Positions 1 to 5,430 of a stretch of DNA of 6,827 nucleotides are shown piece after piece. The notes under the pieces are model-generated. The model saw nothing but the letters and a program-made list of their open reading frames with translations. It made no database searches and had not been told where the DNA came from. Position 1 is the stretch's first letter. Every line of letters starts with the position of its first letter. The DNA comes from CAYNTC01 sp964432925 (GTDB lineage: Bacteria; Planctomycetota; Phycisphaerae; Sedimentisphaerales; Anaerobacaceae), in NCBI GenBank assembly GCA_964432925.1, contig CAYSPM010000142.1, positions 1 through 6,827 on the forward strand, written 5' to 3'. A program made the translations under genes and the position numbers.

Positions 1-404
1 TGTGATATATCAAATTTCATAACGCGAGGTTCTTCTACTTCGTCAGGAAGCTCCATCTTTGCCATTCCTACGGCGTCTCTTACTTCATTGGCTCTCGTAT
101 CGATGTCTGTCTCCCACTCAAATGTCAGCGTTATGGTTGACATATCCTCCATAGATGTGGAGGTTATATGGTCCAATTCGGGAACGGTAGAAAGATAACG
201 TTCGAGTATCTCGGTTACTTTGCTCTCCACCTCTTCGGGGGCAGCTCCAGGATATTGTGTTACAACCGAGATAGCAGGCAAATCCATCTCTGGCAGTAAA
301 TCGATAGGCAATAAGGCCAGACAAAGAACTCCAACCATCAAAGCGCCGAGAAATATCATAAAAACCGTAACAGGCTTTTTCACCGAGAATTCCGGAAGAT
401 TCAT
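1..404 (-). CDS. RND efflux permease (AcrB/HAE1 family), N-terminal part, cut by window edge
   Basis: This is the inner-membrane pump of a tripartite efflux system; the family uses proton antiport to drive export through an adaptor and an outer-membrane channel. Reading from ATG at 404, 134 codons are present before the window ends. They show a cytoplasmic start (MNLPEFSVKKPVTVFM), a first membrane helix at about residues 12-32, then IDLLPEMDLPAISVVTQYPG and APEEVE at 51-60. The STSMEDMSTITLTFEW stretch (82-97) and DIDTRANEVRD (100-110) begin the first porter domain. This order is typical of the family, whose members usually have about 1,000-1,050 residues, so roughly 13% is visible. The start overlaps the adaptor stop as ATGA (404-401), and AGGAG lies 8 nt upstream inside the adaptor gene, which indicates translational coupling. 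The substrate cannot be predicted from this part. Confidence 0.93.
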   Translation of the reverse strand, partial: MNLPEFSVKKPVTVFMIFLGALMVGVLCLALLPIDLLPEMDLPAISVVTQYPGAAPEEVESKVTEILERYLSTVPELDHITSTSMEDMSTITLTFEWETDIDTRANEVRDAVGMAKMELPDEVEEPRVMKFDIS

Positions 405-1579
405 TTTTCCATCTCCTGAATAACCTCAACCGCTTGTCCGTCCTCTATCTGTCTGTGACCCCGCGTAACGACCAGCTCACCAACCGACAGTCCTTCCAGC
501 ACCTCATAATATTCGCTTTGCAATAATCCGAGCTTTACCTCTCTTCGATGCGCATTACCTGCATTGGCAACAAAGACATATACACGATCATGCTCTCTGA
601 TCAGCGCTGAGTCGGGAACAACAACGACGTTTTCCCTCTCCTGCAGGACTATAGTCATTCGTGCAAACATGCCGGGCTTTAACCTCATACCGGGATTGGG
701 CACGCGAATTTCCACCTTAGCGGTTCGTGTTACAGGATCGACGGCCACGCCGACTCTATAAACGGTCCCCTCAAATGTATCCTGCGGATAGGCATCCGTA
801 TTAACATGCACCACCGTCTCGCCCGGCACCAACTGTGGTAGATAACGTTCGCCGACACCACCAAGGACCTTTAAAGTCTTTATATCGACGATTTTTATAA
901 GCGTAGTTGTCGGCCCAACCATATCACCCTCATCGACGTATCTGTCTGATACAACCGCCGTGATAGGAGCTTTTATGGTGGCCTTATCAAGTGTGATCTC
1001 GGCGGTGGCGAGCGCTGCTTCGGCCTGCTTGACGTTGGCATCGGCAACTAACAATCCTGCTTTGGCCCTTTCATAAGCGGTACGGGCAGCATCATATTGC
1101 TGCTCGGGTACAGCACCTGCTTGGTAAAGGTTTTCAATTCTTTTTTTCTCTCGCTCGGCATCTTCGAAAGTGACTTTGCTGGCCTCCATGTTTGCTTTAG
1201 CTGTCTGAAGAGCAGCCTGAGCCTGGTGAACCGCCGCATCCAATAAGTCCCGCTCGAGCATCGCGATAACTTCTTTAGCTTTTACTGAAACACCAACTTC
1301 TATTGTAGTTCCATTGCTCAAACTTAACCGCTCGAGACGCCCACTAACCTCGGGGATAACTTCGACGCTAACCAAGGGTTCAATCGTGCCGGTTATAGCA
1401 ACTGTCTCAACGATATCTAACGCACCTACAGGTTCAGCAATTACCTTAAGTGGACCGTCATCAATATCGTTGGCATTAGCTGCTTTATCAGATAATCTTC
1501 CTTCATATACGCTCCACGCTACCAGTGACACCAATGCAGCCACTACTATCAAGATTGTAAGCTTTCTAACAACTTTCAT
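401..1579 (-). CDS. RND efflux periplasmic adaptor (membrane fusion protein, HlyD/AcrA type)
   Basis: A 392-residue adaptor that should link the inner-membrane permease to the outer-membrane channel. Residues 5-22 form a single hydrophobic segment after MKVVRK. No lipobox cysteine follows, so it is probably held by an uncleaved membrane anchor rather than by lipid. The first half of the lipoyl-like barrel-sandwich domain is at about 65-112 (VSVEVIPEVSGRLERL). An Ala/Glu/Lys-rich alpha-hairpin coiled coil spans about 113-195. The second lipoyl half follows (KAPITAVVSDRYVDEGDMV, 203-221), then the beta-barrel with DPVTRTAKVEIRVPN (281-295) and LKPGMFARMTIVL (300-312), and a membrane-proximal domain to the end. 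AGGAGTT at 1591-1585 lies 5 nt before the ATG. It follows the tolC-like gene after 71 bases and overlaps the permease by 4 bases. The length is normal for the family and no defect is visible. Confidence 0.95.
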   Translation of the reverse strand: MKVVRKLTILIVVAALVSLVAWSVYEGRLSDKAANANDIDDGPLKVIAEPVGALDIVETVAITGTIEPLVSVEVIPEVSGRLERLSLSNGTTIEVGVSVKAKEVIAMLERDLLDAAVHQAQAALQTAKANMEASKVTFEDAEREKKRIENLYQAGAVPEQQYDAARTAYERAKAGLLVADANVKQAEAALATAEITLDKATIKAPITAVVSDRYVDEGDMVGPTTTLIKIVDIKTLKVLGGVGERYLPQLVPGETVVHVNTDAYPQDTFEGTVYRVGVAVDPVTRTAKVEIRVPNPGMRLKPGMFARMTIVLQERENVVVVPDSALIREHDRVYVFVANAGNAHRREVKLGLLQSEYYEVLEGLSVGELVVTRGHRQIEDGQAVEVIQEMEK

Positions 1580-1600
1580 TTCTTAACTCCTATACCAGAG

Positions 1601-1640
1601 GCACAAAGTTTCAAAGCAGCAAAGGGACAAAAGCACAAAG
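1601..1640. repeat. 5 x 8 bp degenerate tandem repeat, unit NNNCAAAG
   Basis: CAAAG starts at 1604, 1612, 1620 and 1636, and the near-copy CAAAA at 1628, so five units sit on an exact 8-base period. The three variable bases are gca, ttt, cag, gga and gca. On the transcribed (minus) strand it reads as CTTTG units. It fills most of the gap between the tolC-like gene and the adaptor gene, starting 10 bases past the tolC-like stop, and ends before the adaptor Shine-Dalgarno site. It has no dyad symmetry and is not a terminator. Confidence 0.8.
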
Positions 1641-1650
1641 AACTATGTTC

Positions 1651-3117
1651 CTATCGCACCTGTTCGGAGGTGATAGTTTTAAACTTCGCCAATGTTCCCA
1701 TGGCCTTTTGCAAGTCAAGCTTCGCAGTCACGTGTGAATATATGGCCTGATAGTAGTTTGTCCTTGCCGTGGTCAGAGCCGCCTGAGCATCGATCATCTC
1801 AACTTGCGTGTTTGTCCCCGCTCTATAACCCACTTCCGCCAGCCGCAATCCTTCTTTTGCCCTATTAAAATTGAGCTTTTGCGACTGGACGAATTCATTG
1901 GCGTCCTGGATGCTCAGCAGGGCTCTGGTTAATTCAAACAGAGCTGTCTCTTCTGCATCTATCAAGTCTATCTGCGACTGTTTAACCCGTGCCTTCTGCT
2001 GGACAAGTTCGCCCTCACGGGCAAAGCCGTCAAATATGGGTAGTGTTGCTGTTACGCCAGCCTGCCAGGCACGGCCCCACTCGATTTCCATCGTGTTGTG
2101 GGGGTCGGGCTTCGACCATGTATTATTGTAATATCCGCCGATAGTCGGGAAATATCGGCTCTTAAATATTTTGATTAGTTCCTTTTGGTACTTTATGTCG
2201 AATTCCCGGCTGAGCAAATCGGGGCGGTTCATAAAAGCTGCTTCAACAGCCTGCTCCATAGTCATTTCTGAAGAAACATAGACTAACTCGTCTGAAAGAG
2301 TGAAGTCACTATCTTGTGAGACGCCCATTACTTTAAGCAGATTTGCTTTTGCAACATTGATGGCGTTTTTGTTCTTTATCAGTTCTGCCTGGAAATTAGA
2401 AAGCTCGACTTCGGCTCGTAGGACATCAAAGTCGGATGCCACGCCACCTTGCCGTTTTTGCTTGACGCTATCAAGATGTGCCTTAGCTGAGCGAACGGCA
2501 TCGGTGCTGATTTGCAACAGATGCTGACTGAGCAGGACGTCGTAATAGGAGTGCTCTGCAGCGTAGACTATCTCCTGAACCGTTGCCCGAACAGCCTCAT
2601 CCGCAAGTAAAGTGGCCAGACTCGCGGCGTTGAGCCCTGCTATTATCGATCCGCCAGCGAAAATCGGCTGAGTGACTATCAGGCCAACTGAGTAATTGTC
2701 AAGGTCACCAAACTGAATACTTCTCTTGTCTTCTCCTGTATCGATATCGAATGATGTGACCTCGTCCAACCGTGTGTACTCACCTGATAGACCGACGCTC
2801 GGCAGAACAGCCGAGTGGGCTTGCAGCCGCTGGCCGCGAGCAATTTCCTTCTCCTCCAACGTGCGTTGAAGAGTTTTGTTATTGCCCAAAGCCAGTTTAA
2901 TGCAATCTTCCAGGCTCAGTTCGCCGCCTATGCGGATTCGGGACTTTTCTTTATGATCCTCTCTGCTTTTCCACTGCCGATACGCAGCCTCTCGCGATAA
3001 GCTAACTTCATCATAAAACTGCTCACTACTGACACAGCCGGCCAATGTTACTACTAATGCAAGATAAAAGCATAAGACCAGCAGAATCCCAACGATTAAG
3101 GTAATTTGTCTTCTCAT
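1651..3117 (-). CDS. TolC-like outer-membrane efflux lipoprotein (OEP family)
   Basis: A 488-residue outer-membrane factor, the exit duct of the pump. A long hydrophobic signal (residues 5-26) ends in LAGC with the lipobox cysteine at 28, so the protein is probably an acylated lipoprotein as in OprM/NodT-type channels. Val at +2 gives no inner-membrane retention signal. The two OEP repeats are visible. The first starts at LSLEDCIKLALGNN (67-80), with a beta segment near TQPIFAGG (149-156) and GGVASDFDVLRAEVELS (224-240). The second starts at MTMEQAVEAAFMNRPDLLSRE (285 onward), with TLPIFDGF (358-365) and GYRAGTNTQVEMIDAQAAL (430-448). GGGAGGA inside the end of the regulator gene is well placed before the ATG, and the regulator stop overlaps it as ATGA (3117-3114). 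The gene ends with TAG. The length matches the family and nothing is missing. Confidence 0.95.
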   Translation of the reverse strand: MRRQITLIVGILLVLCFYLALVVTLAGCVSSEQFYDEVSLSREAAYRQWKSREDHKEKSRIRIGGELSLEDCIKLALGNNKTLQRTLEEKEIARGQRLQAHSAVLPSVGLSGEYTRLDEVTSFDIDTGEDKRSIQFGDLDNYSVGLIVTQPIFAGGSIIAGLNAASLATLLADEAVRATVQEIVYAAEHSYYDVLLSQHLLQISTDAVRSAKAHLDSVKQKRQGGVASDFDVLRAEVELSNFQAELIKNKNAINVAKANLLKVMGVSQDSDFTLSDELVYVSSEMTMEQAVEAAFMNRPDLLSREFDIKYQKELIKIFKSRYFPTIGGYYNNTWSKPDPHNTMEIEWGRAWQAGVTATLPIFDGFAREGELVQQKARVKQSQIDLIDAEETALFELTRALLSIQDANEFVQSQKLNFNRAKEGLRLAEVGYRAGTNTQVEMIDAQAALTTARTNYYQAIYSHVTAKLDLQKAMGTLAKFKTITSEQVR

Positions 3118-3788
3118 TGGGTTCCTCCCTCAAGGCAAGCTCTAATGCCCGCAACTGAGAACTTTACAATGTGGTCGATTGCTTCATTCAGGTCAAATTT
3201 CAGTATTTCTGGTTCGCCAGTTTGCTCAAACATAACTTTTACATGCAGTGCGTGCATTAGTTGCCCTACGAATGACAGGATCACCAGCACAATCTTCGAC
3301 CTATCTAACTGCGGGCAAACTGATAGCAAGGCACCGCGAAAAGCAATTGTCGTTGGCACAATTAGCTCCTTAACGAATATATCTTCCGGCAGCCGTTGGT
3401 CAATCATCTCCCGTGCCATAAGCTTGATGAACCGAGGTACCTTACTTTCGTTCATCAATGGCTCAATGAATGAATCTGCAACCGCCCTGAGAAGGTCCTC
3501 TAGCTGGGGCGAACCATTTTCCTGCGACATCACGTTATCAATACTGGAAATGCGTATTTCCCGCATTAAGAACAAATGACGCCGCCATACTTCCAGATAT
3601 AGATTATCCTTTCCACCGAAGTGGTAGTTAACCGAAGCGATGTTGCAGTCCGCTGCGGCGGCAATATCGCGTATACTCGTGCCGGCAAAGCCATGTTCGC
3701 AAAAAAGCTCCTCGGCTGTATCAAGTAGCCTGTCCCGGACACTCTTTTCAGAGGCTCGATTTGCTTTGTGATCCTCTGAGTTAGCCAT
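3114..3788 (-). CDS. TetR/AcrR family transcriptional regulator, first gene of the efflux operon
   Basis: A 224-residue DNA-binding regulator. The N-terminal helix-turn-helix domain covers about residues 17-64: VRDRLLDTAEELFCEHGFAG, then TSIRDIAAAADCNIASVNYHF and GGKDNLYLEVW. This is the family's normal pattern, with the recognition helix around NIASVNYHF. The rest is a mostly helical ligand-binding and dimer domain. Features such as FIKLMAREMIDQRLPEDIF resemble the C-terminal domain of CecR/YbiH-type regulators, but I hold that only loosely. AGGAG at 3800-3796 is 7 nt before the ATG. It is the promoter-proximal gene of the pump operon and overlaps the channel gene by 4 bases, so it probably represses its own operon until a ligand binds. 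Direct repression is inferred from the context; the ligand is unknown. Confidence 0.93.
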   Translation of the reverse strand: MANSEDHKANRASEKSVRDRLLDTAEELFCEHGFAGTSIRDIAAAADCNIASVNYHFGGKDNLYLEVWRRHLFLMREIRISSIDNVMSQENGSPQLEDLLRAVADSFIEPLMNESKVPRFIKLMAREMIDQRLPEDIFVKELIVPTTIAFRGALLSVCPQLDRSKIVLVILSFVGQLMHALHVKVMFEQTGEPEILKFDLNEAIDHIVKFSVAGIRACLEGGTQ

Positions 3789-3807
3789 TTAATAACTCCT
3801 AAACACG

Positions 3808-3849
3808 CGTTTGATACGTTAGTTTAAAACGATTGTTTGGCAAATTCAA
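3808..3849 (-). promoter_or_regulatory. Predicted promoter and overlapping operator of the tetR-tolC-adaptor-permease operon
   Basis: On the minus strand a -35-like TTGAAT (3849-3844) is followed after exactly 17 bases by TAAACT (3826-3821); each matches the sigma-70 consensus at 4 of 6 positions. The -10 box is covered by an imperfect 24-base palindrome (3808-3831) whose ends are CGTTT and AAACG. Eight of the 12 arm positions are complementary, and a perfect 9-base GTTTAAAAC sits inside one arm. A dyad of this size over a -10 box and just upstream of a TetR gene is what an autoregulatory operator would look like. The 5' leader would be short, about 25-30 nt, before the regulator's ATG. Both the promoter and the operator are predictions. 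Confidence 0.5.
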
Positions 3850-4089
3850 GTTGTTTTTTAGATTTTTTTAAGAGTAGTCGGTTCTGTTCATAGAAGGCAG
3901 GTAATAATTGGGCAAAATCATACCTTTTAGAGAGTATGTATTTAGCCTGAAAATCACTGTTCTTGAGCGAAAAACAAAGGTCGTGAAGGAACAGAACGAA
4001 AGTTCACAAAACAGAGATATGGATAAAAGCCACCCCCAGAAAAGGCCACCTTTTTCAAAAGAATAGCCTTTGCCGTTAAGTTGTCACTT
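3850..4089. other. Intergenic region between the pseudopilin gene and the efflux operon
   Basis: About 240 bases with no supported gene. The part next to the regulator is rich in T on the plus strand (3851-3870) and lies just upstream of the predicted -35 box, where an A-rich coding strand could act as an UP-like element. The only other structure I see is a small A/T-rich hairpin at 4040-4054. A 73-codon open frame across 3954-4175 has no recognisable protein features and overlaps the end of the pseudopilin frame, so I do not call it. Confidence 0.6.
4040..4054 (-). terminator. Weak candidate hairpin downstream of the pseudopilin gene
   Basis: A perfect inverted repeat AAAAGG-TGG-CCTTTT (minus-strand reading) lies about 35 bases past the pseudopilin stop. 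The stem is mostly A-T with a 3-base loop. On the minus strand the only T run is the end of the stem itself, so it is a poor intrinsic terminator. On the plus strand it is followed by one more T. Its position fits termination between the pseudopilin gene and the downstream efflux operon, but the evidence is thin. Confidence 0.25.
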
Positions 4090-4902
4090 TCAGTAGTCTT
4101 TAAGAGGTCTAATCCAATCGGGCCAATTGCTGGGAACAACACCGCCAGCCAGTGTCCAGAGCCCCTCTGTGTCAAATGTCCTGTGCCACTTTAGCGTCCA
4201 GAGCTCCTTAAGGCCGACCTTTCGCGCTGAGAAATCCAAGAAAACACAGCCTACAAATCCATCATGCCGATTAATGCAGCAACGTGCCATGCTATTGTCA
4301 GCAGTCCAGGCTGCAAACTCGTACTCGGCAGGCTGATCAGCGTCCCATGGCCAGAGGTCGAAACGCAAACTATCCAAAAACAGTGGTACGTTATTTGCGT
4401 TCTTCACATTGGGGGTCCTCCAGTTATCCACGGTGCTGCTGTTATGAGTATCTCGCTGTGCAGGATTATTTGTGGCGAGGACATGGCCATTTATACCATA
4501 GCTACCCGCAATACCATCCGGATTCAAATAGGATTCTTTATAGATGCCCCAGGCGTTGAAGATATTAAGCGACTTTATGGTGGCACCATTTTCGTCAGCA
4601 ACAGGTTTCTTAGCAGTCGGGCAGAACCATAGCTTGTTTTTCTTGTAACTCTGATAGCGGTTTTCAAGACCGGCTATCTAAAACCGCCCGGAGCTTTCGT
4701 TACCGCTCCAAAAGTTGCCGTTATTGGATTCCGTATACATCGCACAGACCAGATTCCACTGCTTGAGGTTCGATAAGCACCCTATTGTTCTGGCTTGCTC
4801 CTTCACTCGCTGCATGGCCGGCATTAAAATCGACATCAATAATGCGATTATAGCGATCACCACCAAAAGCTCTATTAATGTAAAACCCTTTCGTATTAGC
4901 AT
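4090..4902 (-). pseudogene. Type II secretion-like pseudopilin (prepilin N-terminus, H-X9-DG type C-terminus) interrupted by one in-frame TAG
   Basis: From ATG at 4902 one frame runs 270 codons to a TGA at 4092-4090, broken only by TAG at 4680-4678 (codon 75). The N-terminus MLIRKGFTLIELLVVIAIIALLMSILMPAM is a class III prepilin signal: cleavage is expected after Gly6, the mature protein would begin Phe7, and Glu11 is the conserved Glu5. It is followed by a hydrophobic helix and SNLKQWNLVCAMYTESNNGNF, typical of Planctomycetes/Lentisphaerae pseudopilins. After the TAG the same frame gives IAGLENRYQSYKKNKLWFCP, then GIAGSYGINGH (130-140), NRHDG (211-215) and a C-terminus LKELWTLKWHRTFDTEGLW. 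Both halves therefore belong to one protein. No frameshift is needed. The lost codon is probably Trp (TGG to TAG), judging from memory of related proteins. If not read through, only a 74-residue helix stub is made. The start has no strong Shine-Dalgarno site; the nearest GGAGG (4934-4930) is 27 nt upstream. Confidence 0.8.
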
Positions 4903-4974
4903 AATTAATGTTCCAGCCTTTTGAAAATTCCTCCAATCTGATACTACCTAACAATATAGCAACTTTTACCTTAT

Positions 4975-4983
4975 ATTATAGCA
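4975..4983 (-). promoter_or_regulatory. Extended -10 promoter upstream of the pseudopilin gene
   Basis: The minus strand reads TGCTATAAT (4983-4975), a perfect extended -10 element (TGn plus the TATAAT consensus). A TTGATT lies only 14 bases upstream, too close for a standard -35, but an extended -10 does not need one. Transcription would begin near 4968, giving a leader of about 65 nt before the ATG at 4902. The intact promoter suggests that the interrupted gene may still be transcribed. Confidence 0.5.
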
Positions 4984-5166
4984 TTCTGTCAGTGAATCAA
5001 CTGTGCAAAAACCATGTTTTTCGTGGTACTCGAAGTCAACTCAATCCATCGTCACAAGAGTCGTTATTGGAAACACTTGGATATCTATATCCCCTTTATA
5101 TCACGCTGGATTACTAAACATTTTATTCTTGATATTTTAACCGCAGATGAGCGATCCAATATTTGT
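4984..5166. other. Divergent intergenic region between the pseudopilin gene and thiC
   Basis: This A/T-rich stretch separates the pseudopilin promoter (minus) from the thiC promoter (plus). I see no gene in it; the open frames crossing it show no protein-like features. It contains a small hairpin, ACCATG-TTTTT-CGTGGT (5011-5027, one T-G pair), and a short stretch TTAACCGCAGATGAGCG (5138-5154) that resembles an intergenic repeat common in other genomes. Confidence 0.6.
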
Positions 5167-5194
5167 TTGACCGAAGCAGCCAATAAGTTATAAT
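5167..5194 (+). promoter_or_regulatory. Sigma-70-type promoter of thiC
   Basis: TTGACC (5167-5172) and a perfect TATAAT (5189-5194) are separated by 16 bases. The predicted start of transcription, about 5201-5203, falls right at the first paired base of the riboswitch P1 stem. This agreement supports both calls. Confidence 0.8.
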
Positions 5195-5202
5195 ACAATT
5201 TA

Positions 5203-5339
5203 GGTCGCTGGGGGTGGCCCGCGTCAAGCAGGTCTGAGATACAACCCCTTGAACCTGATCAGGACAACCGCTGGCAAGCAAACGCGACACTAAAGAATGC
5301 CTTGCAAAGCCACGGATATGCCTGCGTAGGAAAGCGATT
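5203..5339 (+). ncRNA. TPP riboswitch (THI element) with an enlarged L5 loop, controlling thiC
   Basis: The conserved aptamer parts are all present. P1 is 5203-5209 with 5333-5339 (7 pairs, two G-U). P2 is GGGGT 5211-5215 with ACCCC 5244-5248. P3 is 5216-5222 with 5228-5234, capped by GTCAA. The conserved CTGAGA is at 5234-5239 and GAACCTGATC at 5251-5260. P4 is CCT 5254-5256 with AGG 5328-5330, and P5 is CAGG 5260-5263 with CCTG 5321-5324, followed by GCG (5324-5326) in the pyrophosphate-side junction. The family binds thiamine pyrophosphate and represses thiamine genes. Unusually, the P5 loop, normally a few bases, holds an extra hairpin closed by 5268-5275 and 5309-5315. The 3' strand of P1 and P4 is also the antiterminator strand, so TPP should switch transcription off. 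The pairings were made by eye. Confidence 0.93.
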
Positions 5340-5391
5340 AGAATAATCAGAATTGTATAACCAACGACCCAAAAAGTTAATCGCTTCCTAC
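5326..5391 (+). promoter_or_regulatory. Antiterminator of the thiC riboswitch
   Basis: Bases 5326-5340 can pair with 5378-5391 over 14 Watson-Crick pairs with one bulged A (5331), plus a G-U extension (5341 with 5377). This helix takes the whole 5' arm of the terminator. Its left strand also contains the P4 3' strand (5328-5330) and the P1 3' strand (5333-5339) of the TPP aptamer. The two folds therefore exclude each other: free RNA gives antitermination, and the TPP-bound aptamer releases the terminator. Confidence 0.85.
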
Positions 5392-5407
5392 AGAAGCGAT
5401 TTTTTTT
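5379..5407 (+). terminator. Riboswitch-controlled intrinsic terminator before thiC
   Basis: A perfect 9-bp stem AATCGCTTC (5379-5387) and GAAGCGATT (5393-5401) with loop CTACA is followed by an uninterrupted T run reaching 5407. It stands 23 bases before the thiC ATG and is the expression platform of the TPP riboswitch. Confidence 0.93.
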
Positions 5408-5416
5408 GTTTTCTCA

Positions 5417-5421
5417 AAGGA
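5417..5421 (+). promoter_or_regulatory. thiC ribosome binding site
   Basis: AAGGA lies 9 nt before ATG 5431. It fixes that ATG as the start, rather than the in-frame TTG at 5353, which lies upstream of the terminator hairpin and has no such site. Confidence 0.75.
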
Positions 5422-5430
5422 TATGGTAAA

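Noticed and set aside
1580..1650. Terminator or internal promoter between channel and adaptor genes
   Set aside because: No hairpin with a T run and no convincing -35/-10 pair was found; only the CAAAG array and the adaptor Shine-Dalgarno site are supported.
3954..4175. 73-codon minus-strand open frame
   Set aside because: It overlaps the end of the pseudopilin frame and shows no domain, signal or ribosome binding site; judged a chance frame.
4525..4527. TTG start for an independent 145-residue protein (4090-4527)
   Set aside because: It is the same frame and clearly the C-terminal half of the pseudopilin; residues before the TTG (KNKLWFCPTAKKP and on) also fit that family, and no ribosome binding site was recognised for it.
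4678..4680. TAG read as pyrrolysine or as a generally reassigned amber codon
   Set aside because: TAG is a normal terminal stop of two other genes in the window, no pyl gene or suppressor tRNA is seen, and a single TGG to TAG change explains it.
5203..5290. A short TPP riboswitch closed by GTCGC (5204-5208) with GCGAC (5284-5288)
   Set aside because: This was my first fold. The conserved P5/P4 3' end (CCTGCG then AGG) lies further on at 5321-5330, and the following bases 5333-5339 pair with 5203-5209, so the aptamer runs to 5339 and the region between is an L5 insertion.
5353..5430. Upstream TTG start giving a 466-residue ThiC
   Set aside because: The added 26 codons run through the riboswitch antiterminator and terminator hairpin, have no ribosome binding site, and do not resemble ThiC. 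ATG 5431 with AAGGA 9 nt upstream is preferred.
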